DNA of 30,790 bases from CAZTPJ01 sp964614515. GTDB taxonomy: Bacteria; Planctomycetota; Phycisphaerae; Phycisphaerales; UBA1924. Below, piece by piece: positions 16,388 through 24,900 of the stretch. How positions within the stretch are numbered: position 1 is the stretch's first letter; the number at the start of each line of letters is the position of its first letter. The notes below the pieces were generated by a model that searched no databases, was not told the DNA's origin, and saw only the letters and a program-made list of their open reading frames with translations. The position numbers were made by a program, and so were the translations under genes. The stretch lies in contig CAZTPJ010000046.1 in NCBI GenBank assembly GCA_964614515.1, positions 1 to 30,790 of the forward strand, given 5' to 3'.

Positions 16388-17309
16388 ACTCCCCGAAGTC
16401 GAGTGCATTCGCCGCGGCCTGCGATGGCGACTCTTCGGCGACGCCATCGTTGATGTCCATGTGCATCGCGCGGATGTCATTCACACCGAAAACGCCACGG
16501 ACCTGACGCACAGACTGCTCGCCGGACGTGCCGTTATCACACTTGATCGACATGGCAAACAGTTGGCCATGATCGGAGATTGCGGGCGAGTGGTCTGCGT
16601 GCGCCTTGGCATGTCGGGCCAACTCATGCTGCGCGGCACGCCGTGCGAAGGGGACCACGTTCACGTCGAGTGGCTGCTGCGTTCCGGCCGTCGCCTTGTG
16701 TTCCGCGACCCGCGGCGCTTCGGCGGTCTGTGGCTGTTCGACTCGCGCGAAGCGCTGCAACGGTTCGCGTGGGATTCGCTCGGCCCGGATGCGCTGACCA
16801 TCACCGCACGCTCGCTCACGGCCGTATTCGCACGCACGCGACAGTGTGTCAAGGCCGCGCTGCTGGACCAGGGGCTGCTCGCCGGCGTCGGCAACATCTA
16901 CGCGGATGAGTCCCTGTTTCGCGCCGGGATTCATCCGCTACGGCCGGCATGTGAACTGGAGGCCTCGGATCGGGCATCGCTGGCCGCAAGCATCCGCCAG
17001 ACCCTTCGCGCCGCCATCGCCGCGGGGGGATCAACGCTCCGCGACTACGTCAACGCCGATGGACAACCCGGCGCCAGTCAACACGGCCACGCCGTCTACG
17101 GCCGGGTGGGAATGCCATGCCCCCGATGCGACCAAACGATCGAGACGATCAAGATCGCCGGGCGAACAACCGCGTTCTGCCCAGGCTGCCAACCCAGAAT
17201 CGACCGAGGATGTTCACACATTATCCACACCCGGTCAGTGTCTCCAAGTCGTCGCCCATCGCTTTCGACAAGTCAGTCGTCTGAGCGGCTTGGTTCCTTC
17301 CTTGAATAA
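16380..17309 (+). CDS. mutM: Formamidopyrimidine-DNA glycosylase (Fpg/MutM)
   Basis: A base-excision repair enzyme that removes 8-oxoguanine and formamidopyrimidines and cleaves the abasic site. The N-terminus MPELPEVE supplies the catalytic proline (after Met removal) and glutamate. K60 in DRHGKQL matches the conserved beta-hairpin lysine. The H2TH region has LLDQGLLAGVGNIYADESLF, and the zinc finger uses C247, C250, C267 and C270 (CPRC...CPGC), with R262 between. The enzyme normally ends just after the last cysteine. Here about 39 extra Ser/Arg-rich residues follow, and their codons contain a perfect DnaA box. The start overlaps the tadA stop by 8 bp. MutM usually excises oxidised purines while MutY and MutT complete the GO system; neither is encoded nearby. 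Confidence 0.95.
   Translation: MPELPEVECIRRGLRWRLFGDAIVDVHVHRADVIHTENATDLTHRLLAGRAVITLDRHGKQLAMIGDCGRVVCVRLGMSGQLMLRGTPCEGDHVHVEWLLRSGRRLVFRDPRRFGGLWLFDSREALQRFAWDSLGPDALTITARSLTAVFARTRQCVKAALLDQGLLAGVGNIYADESLFRAGIHPLRPACELEASDRASLAASIRQTLRAAIAAGGSTLRDYVNADGQPGASQHGHAVYGRVGMPCPRCDQTIETIKIAGRTTAFCPGCQPRIDRGCSHIIHTRSVSPSRRPSLSTSQSSERLGSFLE
17221..17229 (+). promoter_or_regulatory. Perfect DnaA box (TTATCCACA)
   Basis: This is an exact match to the consensus DnaA-binding 9-mer, lying inside the 3' extension of mutM and about 340 bp from the dnaA stop. I noticed no other exact copy in the window. Confidence 0.7.
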
Positions 17310-17314
17310 TTCAA
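17302..17314. repeat. AT-rich perfect palindrome in the origin candidate
   Basis: TTGAAT-A-ATTCAA is a perfect 13-base dyad inside the most AT-rich stretch of the mutM-dnaA gap. It could be part of an unwinding element or a protein-binding site. Confidence 0.6.
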
Positions 17315-17324
17315 TTTTGGTGGT

Positions 17325-17333
17325 GGTGGTTAA
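17325..17333 (-). promoter_or_regulatory. Weak DnaA box-like site
   Basis: On the minus strand this reads TTAACCACC, two mismatches from TTATCCACA. A short ACC repeat and then the AT-rich stretch follow on the same strand, an order similar to box, spacer and unwinding element in known origins. Confidence 0.3.
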
Positions 17334-17546
17334 GAGTGCTGTCGCTTGGGGGACAAAGCGGGCAAGTCATTGACAAACCCAAAGACCACAAGGACTTACG
17401 ACACATTCACCACCCCCACAACCTGTCGGTAGCGCTGTCGGAGGCGGGTGGGGAAGCGTCGAGTCCTCGGCGGCTTGTCGCAAGGCTCAGAGAACGGCCG
17501 TTCGAGGGTGGTCCTAGTCAAGCGCGCCCGGCGCTCGACCCACCAC

Positions 17547-17555
17547 TTACCCACA
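17547..17555 (+). promoter_or_regulatory. DnaA box with one mismatch (TTACCCACA)
   Basis: This differs from the consensus DnaA box at one base and lies 16 bp beyond the dnaA stop codon. It has the same orientation as the perfect box at 17221. Confidence 0.45.
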
Positions 17556-17570
17556 TTGGATGTTGATGAT

Positions 17571-18920
17571 TCAAGAGGATCGCCGACGGATCTGCTGCTC
17601 CAGTTTTTCCAGGATCAACCCGAATCCGGGATCCTCTCGCTTATGTTCGTCGATGGTCTTCATCGCGTGGATGACGGTGGTGTGATCTCGCCCGCCGAAG
17701 TGCAGGCCGATCTCCTTGAGCGAGTGTCGGGTCATGCTTCGTGCCAGGTACATGCAGACCTGGCGCGGGAAAGCCACGGAGCGATGACGATTCTTCGACA
17801 GCATGTCCGCCACGCGGATGTTGTAGAAGTCCGCGACGACGGAAAGGATGGTTTGGAAGGACGGCGCGGCCGTGGGATGCTCGGGGCGATCACCCAATGC
17901 TCGTCGTGCGAGATCGAGATCGAGCGGCCCGCCCTCGACCATGGCGTGAACCTGAACCTTCGTCAACGCCCCTTCGAGTTCGCGTATGTTGGTGCTGGCT
18001 CGCGATGCGATGAAGTCAACCACAGCATCTGGTAGTTCAAGCCCGCGCAGCAGCGCTTTGCATCGCACGATCTCGATGCGCGTCTCGTATGACGGCGGCT
18101 CAACTTCCGCCACCAGACCCCACTTGAACCGGCTCACCAGGCGTTCTTCCAGATCGGGGATGTCCTCGGGCGGCGCATCCGACGACAGCACGATCTGCTT
18201 GCTCGCCTGGAACAAACTGTTGAACGTGTGGAAAAACTCTTCCTGCGTCTGGTCGCGTTTGGTGAGGAAGTGGATGTCGTCGATGATGAGGACATCCACA
18301 TCGCGGAACTTGTGGCGGAAGGCGGACATGCGCCCACCCTGCACGGCCTCCATGAACTGCGTGACGAAACCCTCGCACGAAAGGTAATACATCACCGCGT
18401 CGGGCTGCGCTGCGCGAATGCGCAGGCACACCGCTTGCAGCAGGTGCGTCTTGCCCAACCCGACGTCACCGTGCACAAAGAACGGGTTGTATGCCTTGCC
18501 TGGGTTGGCCGCTACAGCTTGTGCTGCGGCGTGCGCGAGACGATTGCCCGGACCAATCACGAAATTGTCAAACGAGTAATCAGGATTGATGACCAGACCA
18601 TCGGAACGGCTGATCGCATCGTCCGAGGTCTCGTTCCATGCCTCGACGATGGCTGCGGCGGGTTCGAGTTCCTCCTCGGGTCCGATGAAGCGGATGCCGA
18701 TGAGCCAGCCGGAGACGGCCTGCAGGGCCTCATTGAACGCGGCGAGGCACTGTTTCTGCAGGTAATCGCGGTGGACATCGGATTCCGCGCGGACGCGCAG
18801 CACCCCGCGCGACACGCCCAGCGGCACGAGTTCCTTAAACCATTGGCGGCAGAGGGTTGGATGCTGCGCCTGAAGGTGCGCGAGCAATCGCTGCCAGATC
18901 ATGCGATCGGGTTCGGTCAT
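17571..18920 (-). CDS. dnaA: Chromosomal replication initiator protein DnaA
   Basis: The AAA+ initiator that binds DnaA boxes and melts the origin. It has 449 residues, a normal length with a short linker. Domain I covers about 1-80 (IWQRLLAHLQAQHP). Domain III begins at YSFDNFVIGPGNRLAHAAAQ, with Walker A GDVGLGKT (151-158), Walker B LIIDDIHF (211-218), the arginine finger in ERLVSRF (R264) and sensor II in NIRELEGAL (R313). Domain IV carries the box-binding signature HFGGRDHTTVIHAM (407-420). Walker A has GD where most DnaA proteins have GG or GP; the catalytic lysine is intact. The promoter at 19037-19065 lies upstream. No dnaN, recF or gyrB follows, so the usual dnaA-dnaN cluster is absent. 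Confidence 0.97.
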   Translation of the reverse strand: MTEPDRMIWQRLLAHLQAQHPTLCRQWFKELVPLGVSRGVLRVRAESDVHRDYLQKQCLAAFNEALQAVSGWLIGIRFIGPEEELEPAAAIVEAWNETSDDAISRSDGLVINPDYSFDNFVIGPGNRLAHAAAQAVAANPGKAYNPFFVHGDVGLGKTHLLQAVCLRIRAAQPDAVMYYLSCEGFVTQFMEAVQGGRMSAFRHKFRDVDVLIIDDIHFLTKRDQTQEEFFHTFNSLFQASKQIVLSSDAPPEDIPDLEERLVSRFKWGLVAEVEPPSYETRIEIVRCKALLRGLELPDAVVDFIASRASTNIRELEGALTKVQVHAMVEGGPLDLDLARRALGDRPEHPTAAPSFQTILSVVADFYNIRVADMLSKNRHRSVAFPRQVCMYLARSMTRHSLKEIGLHFGGRDHTTVIHAMKTIDEHKREDPGFGLILEKLEQQIRRRSS

Positions 18921-19036
18921 GGAGGCCTGCCTGAAAATCCGTTACTGACGAAGTGTGTGATCGTGCCGGCGGGCTTCAGCGATGGGGAACGCACGAGGTC
19001 GCTGCGAGTTGTCCTTCGGCTTGTTCATGGACGACA

Positions 19037-19065
19037 AACGTAACCGCTCCGAGGCTCCGTGTCAA
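19037..19065 (-). promoter_or_regulatory. Sigma-70-like promoter for dnaA
   Basis: On the minus strand TTGACA (19060-19065), a 17-bp spacer and TACGTT (19037-19042) lie about 117 bp before the dnaA ATG. The -35 box is perfect. The same TACGTT -10 box recurs before the cytochrome gene at 21975. The resulting 5' leader of roughly 110 bases holds no evident DnaA box. Confidence 0.55.
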
Positions 19066-19096
19066 CAGGGTGTGAAGAGACTTTGTGCAAGTGGCT

Positions 19097-20029
19097 CTAG
19101 CGGCCACGGCGCGGGGGTCGAGAGCCGCGTTCGGCGTCGGCGAGCTGCTGCTCGTAGCGCTCCTTGTTCGTCTTGTGGTCCATCAGGATCAACGCGCGTC
19201 GAGCGTGTCGCGTACCGGCGACTTCGGCCAGGCGGTCGCGCGCCATGCCCAGATGCGTACGGCGGGAAATGTGCGTGAGGACCATCGCCTCGCACTCCGC
19301 CACGCGCAGCCACTCCGCGATGTCATCCACATGCATGTGCATCCCCACACGGGCACGCTCCTTGTGCTCCGCCTCGAAGAACGTACACTCCGTCACGATG
19401 ATCTGCGCCTTGCGCACGTCCGGACGCACGAGGTGCGGTCCGGGGACCGTGTCGCCCACATAAGCGATCAGCGGAATCTCCAGGATTCGCGTGATCTCCT
19501 CGCCGCGGTCCTTGAGTTCGCGCAGTTTCTCCTGCGGAAACTCCACGAACTCGGGCTTGAGCTTCGAACGCTTCTCGACAACGACGTACCCCAGCGACGC
19601 CGACGTGTGCTCCGTCGCGAACGCACGCAGCACGATGTTGTTCTTGATCTCGATCTCCTCCTCGGGCGAGATCTTGTGCAGTTCATACGGCGTGCGCTGG
19701 CCCTCAAGCTCGACGAAGCCCTCCATCATCTTCTCGACGGCCGGGGCCACGCGGGCATCGCAGATGATCTTGCCATCGCCCATGCCCTGGAACCGCCGCT
19801 GCGAGCAGTAGTACGCCAGGCCGCCGACATGGTCCATGTGGCCGTGGGTGAGCGCGACCCACTGACTCGGCAGCAGCGCCCGCGGGCAACACCCCATGTC
19901 AAAGCAGACATCGAGTTCCGGGATGCCGATGCAGGTGGCCTCGCCGGCGACGGAGATGCCCTGAATACGAAAGGGTGGGATGTACAGGAAGCCGAGTGAT
20001 GCCTCGCGCGGAGGCGGCTTGGGAATCAT
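19097..20029 (-). CDS. Ribonuclease Z-like metallo-beta-lactamase fold protein
   Basis: A 310-residue soluble hydrolase of the metallo-beta-lactamase superfamily. The di-zinc motif is THGHMDHVGG (HxHxDH at 62-67). Further ligands are the Asp in AYVGDTVPG and the His in LTHISRRTH. It resembles RNase Z, which trims tRNA 3' ends, and both tRNAs in this window lack an encoded CCA as RNase Z substrates do; but the RNase Z exosite arm is not evident, so another nuclease or esterase role is possible. The start at 20029 is supported by GAGGA six bases upstream; a longer frame to 20083 has no such site. The C-terminus (RGSRPPRRGR) is a basic tail. The gene lies upstream of dnaA in the same direction. 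Confidence 0.85.
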   Translation of the reverse strand: MIPKPPPREASLGFLYIPPFRIQGISVAGEATCIGIPELDVCFDMGCCPRALLPSQWVALTHGHMDHVGGLAYYCSQRRFQGMGDGKIICDARVAPAVEKMMEGFVELEGQRTPYELHKISPEEEIEIKNNIVLRAFATEHTSASLGYVVVEKRSKLKPEFVEFPQEKLRELKDRGEEITRILEIPLIAYVGDTVPGPHLVRPDVRKAQIIVTECTFFEAEHKERARVGMHMHVDDIAEWLRVAECEAMVLTHISRRTHLGMARDRLAEVAGTRHARRALILMDHKTNKERYEQQLADAERGSRPPRRGR

Positions 20030-20110
20030 CAAAAATCCTCCAGTCCCGGGCTGCCGCCACGGGAGGATGCACCGACCGATCAACCCCGCAGGCCAATGCT
20101 ACGGGAGACA

Positions 20111-20133
20111 GGGGTGAGGGGCAAGGGGAGGGG
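20111..20133 (+). repeat. G-quadruplex-type G-run
   Basis: Four GGGG runs are separated by loops of TGA, CAA and A. This satisfies the usual G4 pattern on the plus strand. It lies about 82 bp before the start of the RNase Z-like gene, on its non-template-opposite strand, in a short stretch that resembles G-rich intergenic boilerplate repeats of other bacteria. Confidence 0.55.
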
Positions 20134-20258
20134 CGAAGCGAGTCCCAAGGATGAGCATCATCACCAGGCGACTCCGAGTGCTTTGGCGCATGGGCGCAAC
20201 GCGGAGGCAACGGCGTCCTGATTGCGCGACGCTCATTCTGTCGGACCCACGTCATCTT

Positions 20259-20369
20259 CGCCCCAACGGGGCGATGGGATGTAGCCACGGGTGGAGCAAG
20301 GCCGCTTTGGGCCATGCGGAACCCGTGGAATCCGGTCCCTGATATTCTCTTCTTGCCCCGAAGGGGCAA
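20259..20369 (+). repeat. Structured palindromic repeat, left copy
   Basis: Three nested or adjacent hairpins are seen. CGCCCC-AAC-GGGGCG lies at 20259-20273. CCACGGGT (20285-20292) pairs with ACCCGTGG (20321-20328) around a 28-base loop, preceded by GGGATGTAG. TTGCCCC-GAA-GGGGCAA lies at 20353-20369. The same set appears in inverted orientation at 20685-20799, on the other side of the transposase remnant. Confidence 0.8.
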
Positions 20370-20376
20370 AGGAAGC

Positions 20377-20659
20377 ATGTATCGTCGGTGGCGGGCGGAC
20401 GGCGCGATGTCGGACGTGATGTACACCGTCAAGGCGCGGTCGTCGAAGTGGATTCACGACGCGTTCCCCGCCTTGCGCGGGTTCGCCTGGCAGGAGGGAT
20501 ACTCGGTCTTCTCAGTGAGATAGTCACAGGAAGCAGCCATCAAGCGGTACATCGCCGGACAGACCGAGAATCATAAAAAAGGAAGACTTCAAGTCGGAAT
20601 TGTTGAGCTTGCTTCGGGCGCACGGGGTTGAGTTCGACGAGAAGTATGTGTTCGACTGA
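20377..20659 (+). pseudogene. IS200/RAYT-like transposase remnant (C-terminal part)
   Basis: The C-terminal third of a Y1 transposase is recognisable. The first part reads MSDVMYTVKARSSKWIHDAF then PALRGFAWQEGYSVFSV. An in-frame TAG at 20521-20523 interrupts it. The same frame continues SQEAAIKRYIAGQTENHKK, keeping the Tyr and Gln of the YxxxQ motif; the Tyr codon is 20548-20550. A run of six A at 20575-20580 then shifts the frame by one, after which EDFKSELLSLLRAHGVEFDE runs to TGA at 20657-20659. The N-terminal HUH metal-binding part is missing. So one nonsense change, one indel and a large truncation make this non-functional. Confidence 0.85.
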
Positions 20660-20684
20660 GCGGCCAGACAGTCGTGCGCCTCCT

Positions 20685-20799
20685 CTGCCCTTTTGGGGCA
20701 GGATCGTGAAAACGTACCCTCTTCCACGGGTTGCGCTTCGCCCGGCTGGCGCCGGGCTGCGCTTCACCCGTGGCTACATCCCTGCGCCCCGGTGGGGCG
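20685..20799 (-). repeat. Structured palindromic repeat, right copy (inverted)
   Basis: TGCCC-TTTTG-GGGCA lies at 20686-20700. CCACGGGT (20724-20731) pairs with ACCCGTGG (20766-20773) around a loop that itself contains the hairpin GCCCGGC-TG-GCGCCGGGC, approximately. It is followed by GGCTACATCC and CGCCCC-GGT-GGGGCG (20785-20799). This is the left copy in reverse order and orientation, with loops diverged but stems kept. Confidence 0.8.
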
Positions 20800-20925
20800 A
20801 AGACACAGACACATCGAATCCCGCTGGCAGTTTGTTGGTTGAGGCACGGCCGGGCAAACCTGCGGTTGCCTCCAACACTGCGGCAACAGGTTGCGGCGCG
20901 GGGTTGTGGGCCATACGCTCGGTGG

Positions 20926-21867
20926 ATGGATGAGGCTTCGACAGGCTCGCGGGCTGAGGGTGAACGTGCGGCGGCGGATGGGGCCACCGGCGATGCGCAT
21001 CCCTTGCCGCTTGAACCGGGGCCGCGCCTCGAGTCGCCGCGGCCCCCGGGCGAGGGGGGGGGACTGCCCGACACCCGCCGCGCGACGCCCGACGACCGCG
21101 ACGCACGAGATGGCGAGACCGGCGATCGCCCCGTGCGCATCCGCGACTTCGGTGCGGCCGGGCCGCTGGCCATCATCGCCATGAGCGTCCCGCTGCTGGG
21201 GTCGATCGTTCTCTTCTGGATTGTGGCCAGGACCGATGCCGGCGCGTGGCTGCGGGAGCAGGATGGGATGGGCGTGGCGCTCTATGCCCTCGCGTTCGCC
21301 GTGTTGTCAGGTTTCGCGCTGATGCCGACGTATGCGGCCTCGGCCGTGGCGGGTTTCGCCTTTGGCGCGGTGACGGGCTCGATCGGCGCGATCGCGGGAT
21401 ATGTGGGTGGCGCGGTGATTGGATATGAGGTGGCGCGTCGGGCAGCGCGGCGCGATGTGTCGGACGTGATCGAATCAAGGCCGACATGGCGGGCCGTGCG
21501 CGATGCCCTGGTGAGCGATCGCGGGCTTGCGAAGACCACTGGGATCATCGCGCTGGTGCGTTTGCCGCCGAACTCGCCGTTTGCCTTGACCAATCTTGTG
21601 CTGTCATCGGTCAGCGCCCCGCGCATCGCGTTTGTGATCGGGACGCTGGTGGGCATGGCGCCGCGAACGGTGCTGGCCGTGTTCATCGGCGCCGGGCTGG
21701 ATCAGTTGACCAAAGAAAGCCTCAAGCAGGCGGCGCCGACGTGGATGTTGTGGGTGGGGATCGGCGTGCTGCTGGTGGTGGTGCTGGTGATCGGTCAGGT
21801 GGCCACGCGTGCGGTGCATCGGGTCACGGGCGTCGCGCCGCGCGACGGCCGTGCCGGCGGGGCTTGA
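20926..21867 (+). CDS. VTT-domain (TVP38/TMEM64 family) membrane protein
   Basis: A 313-residue inner-membrane protein of the VTT/SNARE-associated (DedA-related) superfamily. Hydrophobic segments occur at about 80-100, 112-165 (a re-entrant-like Gly/Ala-rich stretch, FALMPTYAASAVAGFAFGAV), 205-265 and 278-300. The family motif in the second half is VRLPPNSPFALTNLVLSSVS, close to the DedA-family R-x-x-P-x-x-P-F pattern. Members are linked to lipid scrambling or transport, but the substrate here is unknown. The first 75 residues are polar, Gly/Pro/Asp-rich and contain a run of nine G at 21054-21062. They may be non-coding if translation instead begins at GTG 21133, just before the first membrane segment. 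Confidence 0.8.
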   Translation: MDEASTGSRAEGERAAADGATGDAHPLPLEPGPRLESPRPPGEGGGLPDTRRATPDDRDARDGETGDRPVRIRDFGAAGPLAIIAMSVPLLGSIVLFWIVARTDAGAWLREQDGMGVALYALAFAVLSGFALMPTYAASAVAGFAFGAVTGSIGAIAGYVGGAVIGYEVARRAARRDVSDVIESRPTWRAVRDALVSDRGLAKTTGIIALVRLPPNSPFALTNLVLSSVSAPRIAFVIGTLVGMAPRTVLAVFIGAGLDQLTKESLKQAAPTWMLWVGIGVLLVVVLVIGQVATRAVHRVTGVAPRDGRAGGA

Positions 21868-21893
21868 CAACTCGGGGTGAAATCTGGTACGTT
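21864..21893 (+). promoter_or_regulatory. Sigma-70-like promoter for the secreted cytochrome
   Basis: TTGACA (21864-21869), an 18-bp spacer and TACGTT (21888-21893) lie 81 bp before the ATG at 21975. The -35 box is perfect and overlaps the stop of the preceding VTT gene. The -10 box is identical to that of the dnaA promoter. Confidence 0.55.
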
Positions 21894-21974
21894 GTGAACC
21901 GGAAAGAAGGGCTCCGCGCGTGTCCCGCGATCGGTCCGCGCGTGGTCAACAGGGTCGATAACGAGGAGCGGATA

Positions 21975-24900
21975 ATGCTGCGAGTGATCCTTGCCGTCGT
22001 TGGGGCCGGAGCGCTGGTCACGGCCGGCATGCATGAATACGAAGATGAAGGCTACTTCGGCCCCACAGACTCCGGCAGTTCGTTCGTGAACTGGGAGAAC
22101 CATCCGATCCACGGCCTGGCGCTGACGCCCGATGGCTCGCACCTGCTCGTCACGAACACGCCCGACAACCGCCTTGAAGTGTACTCGCTCACCGGCGGCT
22201 CGCCACGGCACATCGGCTCCGTGCCCGTCGGGCTTGACCCTGTCTCCGTTCGCGCAAGAACGAACGATGAGGTCTGGGTCGTCAATCACATTTCAGACTC
22301 GATCAGCATCGTGGACCTTCCGACGATGCGCGTCCGCGCGACGATCGAGACGGCCGATGAACCCTTTGATGTGGTCTTCGCGGGCACGCCGCAGCGCGCC
22401 TTCGTCGCGTGTTCACAGGTGAACGTCGTGCAGGTGTTTGATCCGCTGAATCCCACGGCCGCGCCGAGCGTTGTCGCCATCGGCGGCGAAGATCCGCGGG
22501 CGATGGCCGTGAGCCTCGATGGTCAGCAGGTGTATGTGGCCGTGTGGGAATCTGGGAATGCCTCGACGATTCTCGGGGGAGGTGCTGATGGTCCCGGGAC
22601 GATTGGTTTCCCGCCGAATGTGGTGAGCAACCCGCTCGGGCCGTATGGCGGCGTGAATCCTCCGCCGAACGCGGGCAACTCGTTCAGTCCCGCGATGCGT
22701 CCCGGCAATCCACCGCCGCCGCGCGTGGGGATGATCGTCAAGCGCGATGACCAGGGACGGTGGATGGATGACAACAACCGGGACTGGACAAACTTCGTCT
22801 CAGGGCCGAACGCCGCCTCATCGGGGCGTATACCCGGTTGGACGATGCCGGATCGCGATCTGGCCGTAATCGATGCGTCATCGCTGGGCGTGAGTTATGT
22901 CACGGGTCTGATGAACATCAACATGGGGATCGGCGTGAACCCGGCGACGGGGGATGTGACCATCGTGGGGACCGACGGCATCAATGAAGTTCGCTTTGAG
23001 CCGAACGTCAACGGCGTTTTCATTCGCGTGCTGATGGCGACGGTGGGGGCGGGCGGCATGGGCACGCCGTCGATCGTGGACCTCAATCCACACCTGACGT
23101 ACACAACACCGACGATTCCGATGCCCGAGCGATTGCGCTCGATCGGTGATCCGCGCGCGGTCGTGTGGGACTCGACGGGTCAGCGCGGCTATGTGGCCGG
23201 GATGGGGTCGAACAACGTCATTGTGATCGATCCATCCGGCGCGCGGGCCGGTTTGAGCCAGACCATTCCCGTCGGCGAAGGCCCGACGAGCCTGGCGATC
23301 GATGAATCGCGCGATGCGCTGTATGTGCTCAACCGCTTCGAAGGATCGATCTCCGTGGTGAGTCTGTCGAGCGAGACGGAAGTCGCGCGGATTCCGTACT
23401 TTGATCCAAGTCCGCAGGCTCTCAAGGTCGGACGCAAGCATCTGTATGACACGCATCTGACCTCCGGCCTCGGGCAGTCATCGTGCGCGTCGTGCCACGT
23501 CGATGCGCGGATGGATCGTCTCTCGTGGGATCTTGGCGATCCTCCGGGCGCGGTGAAGTCGCTGGCGGGGTTGAATCTCGGCGCGGGCATTCCGGGCCTT
23601 GAGCCAAACACCACACCGGTTCCCTTCGCGCCGTTTCATCCCATGAAGGGACCGATGACCACGCAGACGTTGCAAGGCATCATCGGCCTTGAGCCGCATC
23701 ACTGGCGCGGCGATCGCCTCGGTCTCGAAGAGTTCAACCCCGCATTCGAGGGCCTGCTCGGCAACGATCGACAACTCACGCCCGCGGAAATGCAGGAATT
23801 CGAGGACATGCTGGCGACGATTCACTTCCCGCCAAACCCTAACCGCAACTTCGACAACACACTGCCGCAGACGTTGCCGCTCCCCGGACACTTCACGTCC
23901 GGGCGGTTCAGCCCCGCGGGACAGCCGTTGCCGCCCGGCCGTCCCAACAACGGATTGACTTTGTATCGCAGCACGGCCCGCCGACTCGATGGCGGCGCGT
24001 TCGCATGCGTGACATGCCACACGCTGCCCACGGGCGCTGGCGCGGACATGGTCTTCTCCGGCGGCATGTTCCAGCAGATCGCCCCCGGACCCAACGGCGA
24101 GCGGCACATCCAGGTCGTCTCCGTCGATGGCTCGACGAATCGCGCCATCAAGACGCCGCACCTGCGAAACGTTCACGAGAAAGTCGGCTTTGAGACAACC
24201 CAACTCGAAAGCCGCGCCGGCTTTGGCTTCCTGCATGATGGCAGCGTCGATTCCATCGCCCGTTTCGTCAGCGAACCCGCGTTCAACACGGCCAGCGATC
24301 AGGAAGTCGCCGACCTCGTCGCCTTCATGCTCTGCTTCGCGGGATCGGAACTCCCGCAAGGCTCGATCTTCAATCTCCTCGAACCCCCCGGCCCGCCAAG
24401 CATCGACACACACGCGGGTGTGGGCAAGCAAGTCACCGTCTCGAGCCTTGCCACGCTTCCGGCGCCGATGCTCTCGCGCATCACGAGCATGCAGCAGATG
24501 GCCAGCCAGGGCCGTATCGGCATCGTCGTCAAGGGACGCATCAATGGTGAGGCGCGCGGCTTTGCGTATCAGAATGGCAACTATCAATCAGATCGTGCGG
24601 CCGAGGTCGTCTCGCCCGCCGCGCTGCTCGCCATGGCCGCGCCGGGGTCAGAGTTGACCTACACGGCCGTGCCGACCAAGACGGCCGTGCGCATCGGCAT
24701 CGACCGCGATGAAGATGGCCACTTCGACCGCGATGAACTCGACCGCTGCGCCGACCCGGCCGACCCGACCTCATTCCCCGGCGCCCCCGGCAACCCGGAC
24801 TGCGACGCCTCCACCGGCCCGGGCGTCCTCGACATCTTCGACTTCCTCTGCTTCGGCAACGCCTTCTCGGCCGGACAGCCGTATGCGTGTGATTGCGATG

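Larger units (their letters stand above)
17210..17570. other. Candidate chromosomal replication origin (oriC)
   Basis: This covers the end of mutM and the 261-bp gap before the dnaA stop; the gap holds no convincing gene. It contains a perfect DnaA box (17221-17229), a weaker ATGTTCACA (17210-17218) whose start is 11 bp away, a one-mismatch box TTACCCACA (17547-17555) and a two-mismatch box on the minus strand (17325-17333). Next to the latter is a 19-base stretch (17301-17319) in which 15 bases are A or T, unusual in this GC-rich DNA, with a perfect palindrome at 17302-17314. That would suit a duplex-unwinding element. Against it, neighbouring genes converge on the gap, whereas leading-strand genes usually diverge from an origin. 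Confidence 0.5.
20259..20799 (+). mobile_element. Decayed REP/RAYT-like element with inverted flanking repeats
   Basis: A unit of about 540 bp: left palindromic repeat, broken IS200-like transposase, right palindromic repeat in inverted orientation. Each repeat holds a GGGGCG hairpin outermost, then the CCACGGGT/ACCCGTGG hairpin with GATGTAGCC beside it, then a GCCCC/GGGGC hairpin innermost. REP-associated tyrosine transposases (RAYTs) are known to sit between inverted REP palindromes that they mobilise, and this layout matches. Exact element ends cannot be fixed from one copy. Confidence 0.6.

Noticed and set aside
17319..17330. TGG triplet run as a tandem repeat or DnaA-trio
   Set aside because: Only four copies, too short for a repeat locus, and the triplet does not match the A-containing DnaA-trio pattern.
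20030..20925. CRISPR-like repeats
   Set aside because: The repeats are two inverted copies around a transposase remnant, not regularly spaced direct repeats, and no cas gene is present.
21486..21974. Upstream extension of the cytochrome frame
   Set aside because: It overlaps the VTT gene, and the signal peptide and ribosome site both support the ATG at 21975.
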